In this document: positions 6,137 to 14,158 of the stretch, piece after piece | Layout of the letters: the number at the start of each line of letters is the position of its first letter | Position numbering within the stretch: the stretch's first letter is position 1 | Assembly: GCA_910587555.1 (NCBI GenBank) | Contig: CAJULV010000005.1 | Span: 78,219-100,716, forward strand | From: an uncultured Acetatifactor sp. | GTDB taxonomy: Bacteria; Bacillota; Clostridia; Lachnospirales; Lachnospiraceae | DNA: 22,498 nucleotides | Direction: 5' to 3' | Notes under the pieces: generated by a model | Database searches by the model: none | The model's input: only the letters and a program-made list of their open reading frames with translations | Told to the model about the DNA's origin: nothing | Program-made: the position numbers and the translations under genes

Positions 6137-8686
6137 ATGGAAAAAGACAGAAGGGTGGAGCTGCTGTCACCTGCCGGGAATGAAGAGGGATTTTATGGCG
6201 CTGTCCATGCCGGTGCGGATGCCGTTTATCTGGCGGGAGGCCGTTTCGGTGCCAGGGCATATGCCGATAATTTTACATCAGAGACACTTGTCGCATGTAT
6301 CCGATACGCGCATCTGCTGGGACGGAAGATTTATCTGACCGTGAATACGCTCCTGAAGGAGGAGGAGTTAACCGAACTGTACGATTATCTGCTTCCTTTT
6401 TACGAGGCAGGCCTGGACGCGGTAATTGTGCAGGATTTGGGCGTATTGCGCTTTATACGAATACATTTTCCTAACCTGAAGCTCCATGTAAGTACACAGA
6501 TGACACTGTGCGGCAGTTATGGAGCCTCCCTTTTGAAGCGTATGGGCGCGAGCCGTGTTGTTCCGGCCAGGGAACTGGGACTGCAGGAACTGGCTACCAT
6601 GAAGCGGGAAGCCTGCGTTGAGATAGAAGCGTTTATCCACGGAGCCATGTGTTACTGTTATTCCGGCCAGTGCCTGTTCAGCAGTATTCTGGGCGGCAGG
6701 AGCGGCAACCGGGGACGCTGCGCTCAGCCCTGCCGCCTTCCTTATTCTGTCAATGTGGGAGATTGGACAGAGAATGAATGTTATCCTATAAGCTTAAAGG
6801 ACATGTGTACCATCGAACATATCCCTGCGCTGATTGAGGCGGGAATTGACTCCTTTAAGATAGAAGGACGAATGAAAAAACCCGAATATACGGCGGGTGT
6901 TACGGAGGTTTACCGACGTTATATTGATTCGTATTATAAGCTGCGGGAAGACAGGGGCGCCGAAGCAGCAGCCGCGGCATATCACGTAGATAAAGCCGAT
7001 TTGGAACTGCTCCGGTCTCTGTATATCAGAAGCGGCATCCAGGACGGATATTGTTTCAGGCGCAGCGGGCGGGAGATGATCACCCTGGAAAGCCCCGCAT
7101 ACAGCGGAAGCAATGAAAAAACGCTGGCTAAAATACGGGAGGAACATATCAGCACCCGAGAAAAGCTTCCTGTCAGTGTGAAAGCGGTATTTCAGGTGGG
7201 GCAGCCTGCGGAAGCCACGTATACATGGAAGGACAGAAGCTGTCATATAAAGGGCGGCATTGTAGAACGGGCCGGAAAACAGCCAATCACATCAGAGAAT
7301 ATCAGGAAGCAGCTTGGAAAGCTGGGGGAAAGCTCTTTTCAGATAGCCGACATGCAAATCATTGCGGATAAGGACGGTTTTTATCCCTTAAAACAGATTA
7401 ACGACATGAGACGGGCAGCCCTGGCCGGACTGGAGGGACAGATTCTTTCCTATCGTGGATATCCCTCCGGCAAAAACCCCGCTGCCGAAGAAGCAGAAAC
7501 AAATTTATCAAATCCGGCTGTCGAAAAGCCTGACACAGATATGCCGAATCCGGCTGCGGAAAAGCCTGACACAGATATGCCGAATATGGCTGTCGAAAGG
7601 TATTGCACAAATATGCCGAATCCGGAGGTAAGCGCTCCGGCGGCGCAGAAATCCTATGTGATTTCCGTCTGTACGCTTCCGCAGTTCTCGGCGGCGGCGA
7701 AATGGTTTTCCTGCGAGAAAACGGGCAGGCCGCTGCGCTTTTATATAGAAGGTGATTTATTTCTAAGTGAACAGGAGGCGGTACTGGAGATTTGCAGCCA
7801 TATGCCGCCGGAGAGCAGCTTTTATCTTGCGCTGCCGTATATTCTCCGGAAATCGGACAGGCATTACATGGAACGGCTCTTTGCCGCATTTCAGGAAAGC
7901 AGAGTGTTCCGGGGGTTCCTGGCACGTTCCATGGATGGGCTGGGATTTATCCGGGAATTCGTGGAAAAGGATCATTCTCCGCTCTGTCGGACAGACGCAG
8001 GTGTATATGTCTGGAATCAATGGGCGGCCCGGGAACTGTCTTCCTATGCGGAAGGATTTTGTCTGCCGTATGAATTAAAGCGCGGCGAGCAGAGAGAGCT
8101 GGCGGACACATTTTCCTGTGAAAAAATCGTCTATGGCAGAATTCCCATGATGCTGACGGCGAATTGCCTGTTCAAAACCTTCCTCCGGTGCCGCCAAACG
8201 GATCATGCGGAATCCGAGGCAGGCTTACGGAAAAACGGCAAAGCCGGACGAAGATATGTAAGAAACGGCGAATCTTTCGAGACGATATCATGCAGCGACA
8301 GACATCATACAATACCCAAGGAGCAGAATCATGCGATACCCAAGGACAGGTATCATACGATACTCAAAGACAGGTATCATGCGATACTCAAGGACAGGTA
8401 TCATGCGATACTCAAGGACAGGTATCATGCGATACTCAAGGACAGGTATCGCAGGGATTTCCCTGTAGTTGCAAATTGTCTCCATTGTATGAATATTATA
8501 TACAATACTGTCCCGTTGTCTCTGCATCAATCGGTTTCAAAATGGCAGGGCCGTGCGGACCTGCGCATGGATTTCACGCTGGAATCTCCGGATGAGGTAA
8601 CGGCACTTCTGGATTCCTTCCTGAAAGGCGCTCCCCTTCCGCTGAAGGAGTATACCACCGGTCATGAGAAGCGTGGTGTCGAGTAG
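6137..8686 (+). CDS. Peptidase U32 family protein (DUF3656-containing) with two tandem-repeat inserts
   Basis: The N-terminal U32 domain (about residues 5-300, VELLSPAGNEEGFYGAVHAGADAVYLAG...) includes the family signature EAFIHGAMCYCYSGQCLFSS (164-183) and clustered cysteines (NRGRCAQPC). Family members are annotated as collagenase-like peptidases; some act in tRNA or rRNA hydroxylation with an Fe-S cluster, so peptidase activity is not assured. The middle (about 340-440, SVKAVFQVG...PLKQINDMRRAAL) fits DUF3656. A 12-aa repeat insert covers 447-494 and an 8-aa repeat insert 724-771. The second insert separates the conserved C-terminal elements MLTANCLFKT and FPVVANCLHCMNIIYNTVPL. At 849 aa it is longer than usual, mainly because of these inserts. 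It starts after the zapA terminator with a modest RBS (GGGGA) and probably leads an operon with the next two genes. Confidence 0.9.
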   Translation: MEKDRRVELLSPAGNEEGFYGAVHAGADAVYLAGGRFGARAYADNFTSETLVACIRYAHLLGRKIYLTVNTLLKEEELTELYDYLLPFYEAGLDAVIVQDLGVLRFIRIHFPNLKLHVSTQMTLCGSYGASLLKRMGASRVVPARELGLQELATMKREACVEIEAFIHGAMCYCYSGQCLFSSILGGRSGNRGRCAQPCRLPYSVNVGDWTENECYPISLKDMCTIEHIPALIEAGIDSFKIEGRMKKPEYTAGVTEVYRRYIDSYYKLREDRGAEAAAAAYHVDKADLELLRSLYIRSGIQDGYCFRRSGREMITLESPAYSGSNEKTLAKIREEHISTREKLPVSVKAVFQVGQPAEATYTWKDRSCHIKGGIVERAGKQPITSENIRKQLGKLGESSFQIADMQIIADKDGFYPLKQINDMRRAALAGLEGQILSYRGYPSGKNPAAEEAETNLSNPAVEKPDTDMPNPAAEKPDTDMPNMAVERYCTNMPNPEVSAPAAQKSYVISVCTLPQFSAAAKWFSCEKTGRPLRFYIEGDLFLSEQEAVLEICSHMPPESSFYLALPYILRKSDRHYMERLFAAFQESRVFRGFLARSMDGLGFIREFVEKDHSPLCRTDAGVYVWNQWAARELSSYAEGFCLPYELKRGEQRELADTFSCEKIVYGRIPMMLTANCLFKTFLRCRQTDHAESEAGLRKNGKAGRRYVRNGESFETISCSDRHHTIPKEQNHAIPKDRYHTILKDRYHAILKDRYHAILKDRYHAILKDRYRRDFPVVANCLHCMNIIYNTVPLSLHQSVSKWQGRADLRMDFTLESPDEVTALLDSFLKGAPLPLKEYTTGHEKRGVE
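7475..7618 (+). repeat. 36-bp tandem repeat, four units, inside the U32 gene
   Basis: Units start at 7475, 7511, 7547 and 7583. The peptide units are NPAAEEAETNLS, NPAVEKPDTDMP, NPAAEKPDTDMP and NMAVERYCTNMP, followed by a partial NPEV. The two central units are nearly identical. The repeat is in frame and lies in a hydrophilic linker between the DUF3656 region and the C-terminal region. Confidence 0.92.
8306..8449 (+). repeat. 24-bp tandem repeat, six units, inside the U32 gene
   Basis: Units start at 8306, 8330, 8354, 8378, 8402 and 8426; the last three are identical and earlier units diverge progressively. Each encodes HAILKDRY or a close variant (HTIPKEQN, HAIPKDRY, HTILKDRY). A degenerate half unit may precede it at 8289-8305. 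The gradient of divergence suggests recent expansion at the 3' end by slippage or unequal crossover. Confidence 0.95.
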
Positions 8687-8732
8687 GGAAATGTATCCAC
8701 CGGCACTGAAGGCAAAATAGAGGAATAATACT

Positions 8733-10055
8733 ATGCAGGAATACGTAAAAGAATTATCAAAATATGCGATAGCGATACTGATGGCAGTGCATACCTTCTG
8801 CGGTTTTCTTTCTCTCTCGGATAGGATGGAAAAGAGCAGCGCAGTGCATGTGCTTCAGAATATGCTTTTGTTTAACATTCAGTTTCTCATGTTTATCAAC
8901 CTTGGGCTGGCGGCAAAAGATATGCAGTACATTTTTTTCTATGTTTTCGTACAGGCATTTCTGCTGGCTGCCGCAATCATGGTCCCCATTGTTTATGAGA
9001 AAGTAAACCGGCTCCTATTAAACAATATGTGCATGCTGCTGGGAACCGGAATGTGCGTAATATCCAGGCTTTCTTTTAAAAAGGCCGTAAAGCAGTATGT
9101 TATCGTGCTGGTCTCTTTGGCCGTCTCCCTGTTTATTCCCTGGCTGCTCTCCAGGATACGTTTTCTGAAGAAATTGACCTGGGTATACGCAGGTGTGGGC
9201 ATAGCCATGCTCAGTGCGGTGCTGATACTGGGGGAGGTGACCCATGGATCCAAGCTCTCATTTTCCATAAGCGGGGTGACATTCCAGCCGTCGGAATTTG
9301 TGAAGATTATTTTCGTTTTCTTTCTGGCCGGTGCATTGTGGGAAAATACCTCTTTTACAAGAGTGGCGCTGACGGCTGTTCTTGCAGGCGTCCATGTGGT
9401 GGTGCTGGTCGTGTCTAAGGACCTGGGAAGTGCTTTGATTTTCTTTATTGCCTATGTATTTGTAGTCTTTGCTGCCACCAGAAATTATTTTTATCTCCTG
9501 GCCGGCGCACTCGGCGGCAGCGGAGCGGCCTGGGGGGCATACAGGCTTTTTTCCCATGTGCGCGACAGGGTGACTGCCTGGCAGAACCCATGGACTTATA
9601 TTGACTCCAAGGGCTATGCCATCACCCAGTCCCTGTTCGCCATCGGAACCGGCAGCTGGTTCGGCATGGGGCTTTTCCAGGGCAATCCCAGGGCAATTCC
9701 CTATGTGGAGGCGGATTTTATCTTTTCCTCCGTGTGTGAGGAGCTGGGGGTGATTTACGGTATCTGCATTGTCCTGGTAACGCTGTCAAGCTTTCTTGCA
9801 ATGCTGAAGATTGCTTCGCAGATAAAAGACCGTTTCTACCAATTAATTGTGTACGGAATCGGCATTATGTATATTTTCCAGATTTTCCTCACCATTGGCG
9901 GCGGGATCAAGCTGATCCCCCTGACAGGGGTAACATTGCCTTTTATCAGCTACGGAGGCAGTTCCGTAATGACTACGATGATTATGTTTTTTATCATCCA
10001 GGGTATCTATATCCGGCTGCAGCATAAAAACCAGACAGGCAGCTTACGGAACTGA
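8733..10055 (+). CDS. FtsW/RodA/SpoVE-family peptidoglycan glycosyltransferase
   Basis: SEDS-family polytopic membrane protein that polymerises lipid II into glycan strands with a partner class B PBP. The 440-aa protein has about 10-12 hydrophobic segments. SEDS hallmarks are present: FQPSEFVKI (about 187-195), the large extracellular loop NPWTYIDSKGYAITQSLFAIGTGSWFGMGL, then EADFIFSSVCEELG, and the C-terminal LIPLTGVTLPFISYGGSSV. RBS AGAGGA lies 8 nt before the ATG. It is 46 nt after the U32 gene and 63 nt before a class B PBP gene, the classic SEDS-bPBP pairing. Whether it serves division, elongation or sporulation cannot be settled from sequence. The N-terminal extension before the SEDS core resembles other clostridial FtsW-like proteins encoded beside pbpA. 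Confidence 0.93.
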   Translation: MQEYVKELSKYAIAILMAVHTFCGFLSLSDRMEKSSAVHVLQNMLLFNIQFLMFINLGLAAKDMQYIFFYVFVQAFLLAAAIMVPIVYEKVNRLLLNNMCMLLGTGMCVISRLSFKKAVKQYVIVLVSLAVSLFIPWLLSRIRFLKKLTWVYAGVGIAMLSAVLILGEVTHGSKLSFSISGVTFQPSEFVKIIFVFFLAGALWENTSFTRVALTAVLAGVHVVVLVVSKDLGSALIFFIAYVFVVFAATRNYFYLLAGALGGSGAAWGAYRLFSHVRDRVTAWQNPWTYIDSKGYAITQSLFAIGTGSWFGMGLFQGNPRAIPYVEADFIFSSVCEELGVIYGICIVLVTLSSFLAMLKIASQIKDRFYQLIVYGIGIMYIFQIFLTIGGGIKLIPLTGVTLPFISYGGSSVMTTMIMFFIIQGIYIRLQHKNQTGSLRN

Positions 10056-10118
10056 AATCAGGAGATGCGCGAATGTACCGGGCAGCATACGAAATCGGAA
10101 TAACGAAAGGAAACGAGA

Positions 10119-11606
10119 ATGGACAAAACAGCAACGAAACCTGCACAGAAGAAGCGTCAAGACGAAGTCACCGCCCGGAAAGCCAATGCACGCTGTATTG
10201 ACAATAAACGGGAACTGTTTGTCACAGGCCTTTTTTTCGTTGCGGTGTTTGCAGGAATGATAGCATATCTTGGGTACTTTGCGGCAACCAGTGAACAGGA
10301 GATGCTCAATAACAGTTATAACTCCAGGCAGGAAATCCTTCTGTCCCGAAACTACAGGGGTACCATCTATTCCAGGGACGGGGAAGTGCTGGCCGAAACC
10401 GTGCTGGATGAACAGCAGAATGAGTCCCGGGTATATCCCTATGAGGAGCTGTTCGCCCACATTGTGGGATATTCCACCAAGGGACGCATGGGTGTGGAGG
10501 CACTGGCCAATTACTATCTGATCAATACCAGTACGTCTCTGAGCAATAAGGCGGCCAATGATGCGGCCGGGGTGAAGAATCCGGGAAACAATGTCTACAC
10601 CACTCTCGATGTGAAGATACAGGAAACGGCGGATTCCCAGCTTAATATCTACAAAGGCGCCGTGGTGGTGACGGAAGTTTCCACCGGGAAGATTCTTGCC
10701 ATGGTATCCCATCCTGATTTTGATCCCAACCGGATCGGTGACATATGGGATTCACTGGTTGCGGATGAGAACAGTTCGGTACTCTTAAACCGTGCCACCC
10801 AGGGGCAGTATCCTCCCGGTTCCACTTTCAAGATAATGACAGCGCTGGAATATATCAGAGAAAATCCCGATACCTATGGCAATTACGCCTACCAGTGTTC
10901 AGGCACCTATACTTCCGGAGGCAGCAAAATTGACTGTTATCACAGGACAAACCATGGCCAGGTGGATTTTGAACGCTCTTTTGCCAAATCCTGTAACTCT
11001 TCCTTTGCCAATATCGGAATGGGGCTGGACAGGGAAATGTTCCGGGAAACGCTGGAAGGGCTGCTTTTTAATCAGCCTTTGCCGCTGACCCTTTCTCACT
11101 CCAGGAGCAACATCACCATATCCTCCGATTCAACTGCCAATGAAATGCTGCAGACCTCCATTGGTCAGGGCAAGACACAGATTACGCCCATACATTTGAA
11201 TATGGTAACTTCAGCCATCGCCAACAACGGCGTGCTGATGAAGCCGTATGTCATTGACCATGTGGAGAATGACGCCGGACGTGTAATCAAATCCTTTGAA
11301 CCGGAGAACTGCGGGCAGCTGCTCCAGGAAGCCGAAGCGGAGATTTTGAGAGACATGATGACGGCCGTGGTAGAGGAGGGGACTGCCAGGAAGCTTTCCG
11401 GTGAGTCCTACACCGCAGCCGGTAAAACCGGTTCCGCGGAATACAACAACAAGGGGGACAGCCATGCCTGGTTTACCGGGTTTGCACCGGCAGAGGCGCC
11501 GGAAGTCTGTGTCACGATTATTGTAGAAGGTGCCGGAAGCGGCGGCGACTATGCCGTTCCCATCGCAAGAAGGATATTTGAAGCATATTTTAACGAAAAA
11601 AAATAA
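10119..11606 (+). CDS. Class B penicillin-binding protein (PBP2/PbpA-like transpeptidase)
   Basis: Membrane-anchored D,D-transpeptidase that cross-links peptidoglycan outside the cell. One N-terminal membrane segment (about residues 29-47, LFVTGLFFVAVFAGMIAYLGYF) follows a Lys/Arg-rich cytoplasmic tail. A short dimerisation region contains RGTIYSRDGEVLAET. The transpeptidase domain has all three active-site motifs: S235-T-F-K, S291-C-N and K436-T-G. At 495 aa it is a compact class B enzyme, similar to actinobacterial PbpA. It follows the SEDS gene and is very likely its partner. RBS is a weak GAAAGGAAACG type. The reading frame ends 3 nt before the -35 box of the next gene's promoter. Confidence 0.95.
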   Translation: MDKTATKPAQKKRQDEVTARKANARCIDNKRELFVTGLFFVAVFAGMIAYLGYFAATSEQEMLNNSYNSRQEILLSRNYRGTIYSRDGEVLAETVLDEQQNESRVYPYEELFAHIVGYSTKGRMGVEALANYYLINTSTSLSNKAANDAAGVKNPGNNVYTTLDVKIQETADSQLNIYKGAVVVTEVSTGKILAMVSHPDFDPNRIGDIWDSLVADENSSVLLNRATQGQYPPGSTFKIMTALEYIRENPDTYGNYAYQCSGTYTSGGSKIDCYHRTNHGQVDFERSFAKSCNSSFANIGMGLDREMFRETLEGLLFNQPLPLTLSHSRSNITISSDSTANEMLQTSIGQGKTQITPIHLNMVTSAIANNGVLMKPYVIDHVENDAGRVIKSFEPENCGQLLQEAEAEILRDMMTAVVEEGTARKLSGESYTAAGKTGSAEYNNKGDSHAWFTGFAPAEAPEVCVTIIVEGAGSGGDYAVPIARRIFEAYFNEKK

Positions 11607-11609
11607 GTA

Positions 11610-11638
11610 TTGCACTTCCCAAAAGTTTGGATTATACT
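11610..11638 (+). promoter_or_regulatory. Promoter of the Nudix gene
   Basis: TTGCAC (11610-11615), 17-bp spacer, TATACT (11633-11638). It places the transcript start near 11645, which excludes the in-frame TTG at 11627 as the start codon. Confidence 0.75.
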
Positions 11639-11686
11639 TATTGTAATTATTTTTTCATAAATACACACCAATCAGGAGGAATTGCA

Positions 11687-12139
11687 ATGCTGGAAGCAAC
11701 AAGCTGTGGTGGTGTGGTAATTTTTCGAGGAAAGATCCTGCTTTTGTATAAAAATTATAAGAACAAATACGAAGGCTGGGTTCTGCCGAAAGGCACGGTC
11801 GAGCAGGGCGAAGAGTTTAAGGAAACCGCGCTGCGGGAAGTGCTGGAGGAATCGGGAGCGAAGGCTACCATTATTAAGTATATCGGAAAGAGTGAATACA
11901 CCTTCAACATACCTGAGGATATCGTCGAAAAGGAAGTTCACTGGTATCTGATGATGGCCGACAGCTATTACAGCAAACCACAAAAGGAAGAATTTTTTTT
12001 GGATTCCGGTTTTTACAAGTATCATGAGGCATACCATCTGCTGAAATTTTCCAATGAAAAGCAGATTCTTGAAAAAGCTTACGATGAATACCTGGAACTG
12101 AAAAAGAGCAATTTATGGGGCAGCCGGAAGTACTATTAG
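11687..12139 (+). CDS. Nudix hydrolase
   Basis: Hydrolyses a nucleoside diphosphate linked to another group; the substrate is not predictable. The 150-aa protein has a perfect Nudix box, G36-x5-E42-x7-R50-E51-V-L-E54-E55-S-G57-A, within PKGTVEQGEEFKETALREVL; the residues that bind the catalytic divalent metals are all present. I chose ATG 11687 because AGGAGGA stands 7 nt upstream and the promoter at 11610-11638 lies downstream of any longer start. The C-terminus (LKKSNLWGSRKYY) ends 11 nt before a remnant of the dispersed palindromic element. It probably leads the transcript into the next small gene. Confidence 0.93.
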   Translation: MLEATSCGGVVIFRGKILLLYKNYKNKYEGWVLPKGTVEQGEEFKETALREVLEESGAKATIIKYIGKSEYTFNIPEDIVEKEVHWYLMMADSYYSKPQKEEFFLDSGFYKYHEAYHLLKFSNEKQILEKAYDEYLELKKSNLWGSRKYY

Positions 12140-12150
12140 CACTCAGCTTA

Positions 12151-12164
12151 GTCTGAACTGTTAC
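12151..12164. mobile_element. Remnant end of the GTAACAG palindromic element
   Basis: GTCTGAACTGTTAC is identical to the terminal 14 bases of the right end of the 140-bp element. No matching left arm or target duplication is evident. TCAGC at 12143-12147 may be the degraded opposite arm. A 14-base exact match to a repeat family already present twice in the window is very unlikely by chance. It lies 11 nt after the Nudix stop codon. Confidence 0.6.
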
Positions 12165-12199
12165 GTATTTTCGGCTGCGTCCGGTAAAGGGATCCTTAT

Positions 12200-12523
12200 A
12201 TGGCGCTTGAGATTGTATACCACCCCCATTTATATCTGGGAGAAAGCATGAAAAGGAAAAAACTGGATAAAATAAAGAGAAAGCTGGAAAAGAAGCCCTG
12301 TTTTTCCGGCGTGTTTCTGGTGGTACTTTCACGCAATGCCCATGACCAGCTGGAGATATACGGTGCAAAGCAGCTATGCTGGAACTATTATACCAAATAT
12401 CCGCCTTATGTGGTGGGCATTGCCGCGAATCAGGCGGAAGCCCTGGCGCTGGTGGCGGAAATCGTAACGGATTGTCTGAAGGTACGGGGGGATTGTGTAT
12501 TAAAGGAGTATTTACAATGCTGA
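12200..12523 (+). CDS. Conserved small protein of unknown function
   Basis: 107 aa, with no domain I recognise. It begins MALEIVYHPHLYLGESMKRKKLDKIKRKLEKK, a basic helical segment, followed by a mixed alpha/beta portion (FSGVFLVVLSRNAHDQLEIYGAKQL...YVVGIAANQAEALALVAEIVTDCL). Sequence is soluble, with no signal peptide or membrane segment. An AAGGGAT-type RBS lies just upstream of the ATG. Its end overlaps the start of the DUF2953 gene by 7 nt (ATGCTGA), implying translational coupling and perhaps joint function. My impression that it recurs next to DUF2953 and GerW genes in related Clostridia is from memory only. Confidence 0.75.
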   Translation: MALEIVYHPHLYLGESMKRKKLDKIKRKLEKKPCFSGVFLVVLSRNAHDQLEIYGAKQLCWNYYTKYPPYVVGIAANQAEALALVAEIVTDCLKVRGDCVLKEYLQC

Positions 12524-13632
12524 CAATTGTTTTAAGAATCCTTTCCATACTCGGCATCCTTATTGGGGTTCTGTTTCTGATTACAGTCGCACTATTGCTT
12601 CTGGTGCTGTTTGTCCCTGTTACTTACCGCCTTTCCGGCGCCAAAGGTGAAGAAGGCTTCCGAATAAGCGCAAAAGTGAAATGGCTGTTGGGGCTTGTCA
12701 GATTTCGATATGACTATTCGGAACGGGGCGAGCTGACGGCAAAGATACTTTTTTTCACTGTATTCAGAGCAAAAATTCCGCCGGATAAAGCGGCAGACGG
12801 GCCGGAAGGCACTGCCGGAAAGGCACCCCGGAAAATCATGACTGCAGTTCAAAAGAAAAAAGCGCCCCCGGCTCCCGAGGGGAAGAAAACGAAAGCATCT
12901 CCTAAAGGTGCCGGCTCTAAGACCGCTCCGCCGGAAACTGTCGGTACGGAACGGAAAATTTCCGCAGAAGAAAGCGCTTCCAAAACGGAAAAGACTGCCG
13001 CAGAAGAGACAGAAAAGTCTGACGCGCAAGAGGCGGCTTCCGGCACAGGAAATGCTGCCGCAAAAGAGGCGGGAAAGTCTGACGCGCAAGAGGCGGCTTC
13101 CGGCACAGGAAATGCTGCCGCAGAAGAGGCGGGAAAGCCTGACACGGAAGACAGCGTATCCGGCTTTGGGAAGATTTTACAAAAATTTGAGAAGATAAAG
13201 TACACAATTCACAACATATATGATAAAATAAAAGAGATTTGGGATAATATATCATATTATATGGAGCTTTTGCAGGAGGAAGAGACCAGGCAGTTTTTTT
13301 CTCATATCCGTTTGAGGGCAGGTATGATATTAAAGAGCATGAGGCCCAGGCATATCAGAGCAGATATTCTCTTCGGTACCGGTTCTCCGGACACCACCGG
13401 ATATCTCTACGGTGTATATTGTATGCTCTCACCGGTGCCGAAAGTAGGCGTAAGCGTTGTGCCTGACTTTGAAAAGGCCGTTTTGGAGGCGGATTTTGAC
13501 ATATCCGGCCACATCACGATATGGGTTCTGGCGGTGAACACATGCAGGATAGCTTTGGACAAGCGGCTCAGGCGACTTATCAGAAGGGCCGTCTCGCCGG
13601 CAAAAAAAGCGGCACATAAGAAGGCGGCATAG
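12517..13632 (+). CDS. DUF2953 domain-containing membrane-anchored protein
   Basis: 371 aa. One N-terminal membrane segment (about residues 1-33, MLTIVLRILSILGILIGVLFLITVALLLLVLF) is followed by VPVTYRLSGAKGEEGFRISAKVKWLLGLVRFRYDY, the usual DUF2953 opening. A highly charged Ala/Glu/Lys linker (about 90-218) contains 20-aa repeats. The C-terminal part (YYMELLQEEETRQFF...RPRHIRADILFGTGSPDTTGYLYGVYCML) is the conserved DUF2953 portion. DUF2953 proteins are found in spore-formers (YtfI type) next to gerW/ytfJ, as here, so a sporulation or spore-envelope role is likely but unproven. The start ATG 12517 has AAAGGAG upstream; a longer in-frame start at 12376 lies inside the previous gene and is rejected. 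Confidence 0.87.
   Translation: MLTIVLRILSILGILIGVLFLITVALLLLVLFVPVTYRLSGAKGEEGFRISAKVKWLLGLVRFRYDYSERGELTAKILFFTVFRAKIPPDKAADGPEGTAGKAPRKIMTAVQKKKAPPAPEGKKTKASPKGAGSKTAPPETVGTERKISAEESASKTEKTAAEETEKSDAQEAASGTGNAAAKEAGKSDAQEAASGTGNAAAEEAGKPDTEDSVSGFGKILQKFEKIKYTIHNIYDKIKEIWDNISYYMELLQEEETRQFFSHIRLRAGMILKSMRPRHIRADILFGTGSPDTTGYLYGVYCMLSPVPKVGVSVVPDFEKAVLEADFDISGHITIWVLAVNTCRIALDKRLRRLIRRAVSPAKKAAHKKAA
12961..13170 (+). repeat. 60-bp tandem repeat inside the DUF2953 gene
   Basis: Period 60 bp (20 aa). The units at 13021-13080 and 13081-13140 are 58/60 identical. The preceding unit (12961-13020) is degenerate, and a partial unit follows (13141-13170). The encoded unit is DAQEAASGTGNAAAxEAGKS. 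It is in frame and lies in the charged linker between the membrane anchor and the C-terminal domain. Confidence 0.92.
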
Positions 13633-13659
13633 GAGCAAAGGCTTTGGAATGGAGGAAAG

Positions 13660-14094
13660 ATGGCAGATAAAGAAAATCAGTTTCAGGGTGTAGTAGAGTC
13701 CCTCCTCAGAGGAATGGATACGGTATTATCCACAAAAACAGTGGTAGGAGAGGCTACGAAGATTGGCGATACCATTATTTTGCCCCTGGTGGATGTTTCC
13801 TTCGGGGTAGGTGCCGGAGCAGGCAGCAACGGAACGAAGAATTCCGCTTCCGGTGCCGGCGGCCTGGGCGGAAAGATGACTCCCAGCGCTGTATTGGTCA
13901 TTAAGGACGGCGCCGTCAAGCTGGTTAACATCAAGAACCAGGATGCGGTTACGAAGGTGCTGGATATGGTGCCGGACCTGATCGAGAAGTTTACCAAACC
14001 GAAGACGAAAACGGAAGATGCCGAAAAGGAAAATGAAATATCCGATGCGGATGTTGTCGATATTGCGTTTCCGGATGGCGACACCGCTCAATAA
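13660..14094 (+). CDS. gerW: GerW/YtfJ-family sporulation protein
   Basis: 144 aa. The core VGEATKIGDTIILPLVDVSFGVGAGAGSN...GGLGGKMTPSAVLVIKDGAVKLVNIKNQDAVTKVLDMVPDLIEKF is the GerW (YtfJ) family signature, with its glycine-rich segment. In Bacillus the protein is made in the forespore and influences germination. RBS GGAGGAAAG lies immediately before the ATG. It follows the DUF2953 gene by 27 nt, the conserved ytfI-ytfJ order, and is closed by a nested-hairpin terminator. The acidic C-terminal tail (KTKTEDAEKENEISDADVVDIAFPDGD) is poorly conserved in general. It supports a spore-forming host. Confidence 0.93.
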   Translation: MADKENQFQGVVESLLRGMDTVLSTKTVVGEATKIGDTIILPLVDVSFGVGAGAGSNGTKNSASGAGGLGGKMTPSAVLVIKDGAVKLVNIKNQDAVTKVLDMVPDLIEKFTKPKTKTEDAEKENEISDADVVDIAFPDGDTAQ

Positions 14095-14097
14095 CCC

Positions 14098-14149
14098 AAA
14101 ACGGGGCTGCTGTATTAAGATTCCGGTATCTTAATGGGCAGCCCGTTTT
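14098..14149 (+). terminator. Nested-hairpin terminator after gerW
   Basis: Outer arms AAAACGGG(G)CTGC (14098-14110, one bulged G) and GCAGCCCGTTTT (14138-14149) enclose a perfect inner hairpin ATTAAGAT (14114-14121) / ATCTTAAT (14128-14135). It ends in TTTTC on the plus strand. A-rich sequence on the other side could let it also act on minus-strand transcripts from the dsbA-like gene. Confidence 0.85.
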
Positions 14150-14158
14150 CGTATAAAT

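Noticed and set aside
8306..8449. Short direct repeats as a possible CRISPR array
   Set aside because: The 24-bp units are contiguous with no unique spacers and lie in frame within the U32 gene; no cas genes are nearby.
10755..10775. GAACAGTTCGG in the PBP gene as another copy of the palindromic element
   Set aside because: Only about 10 bases match, with no inverted partner or flanking duplication, inside conserved coding sequence.
11627..11686. Longer Nudix start at TTG 11627
   Set aside because: It overlaps the -10 region of the Nudix promoter and has no RBS; ATG 11687 has AGGAGGA at proper spacing.
12376..12516. Upstream extension of the DUF2953 reading frame
   Set aside because: It lies within the preceding 107-aa gene, gives unlikely sequence, and a good RBS sits directly before ATG 12517.
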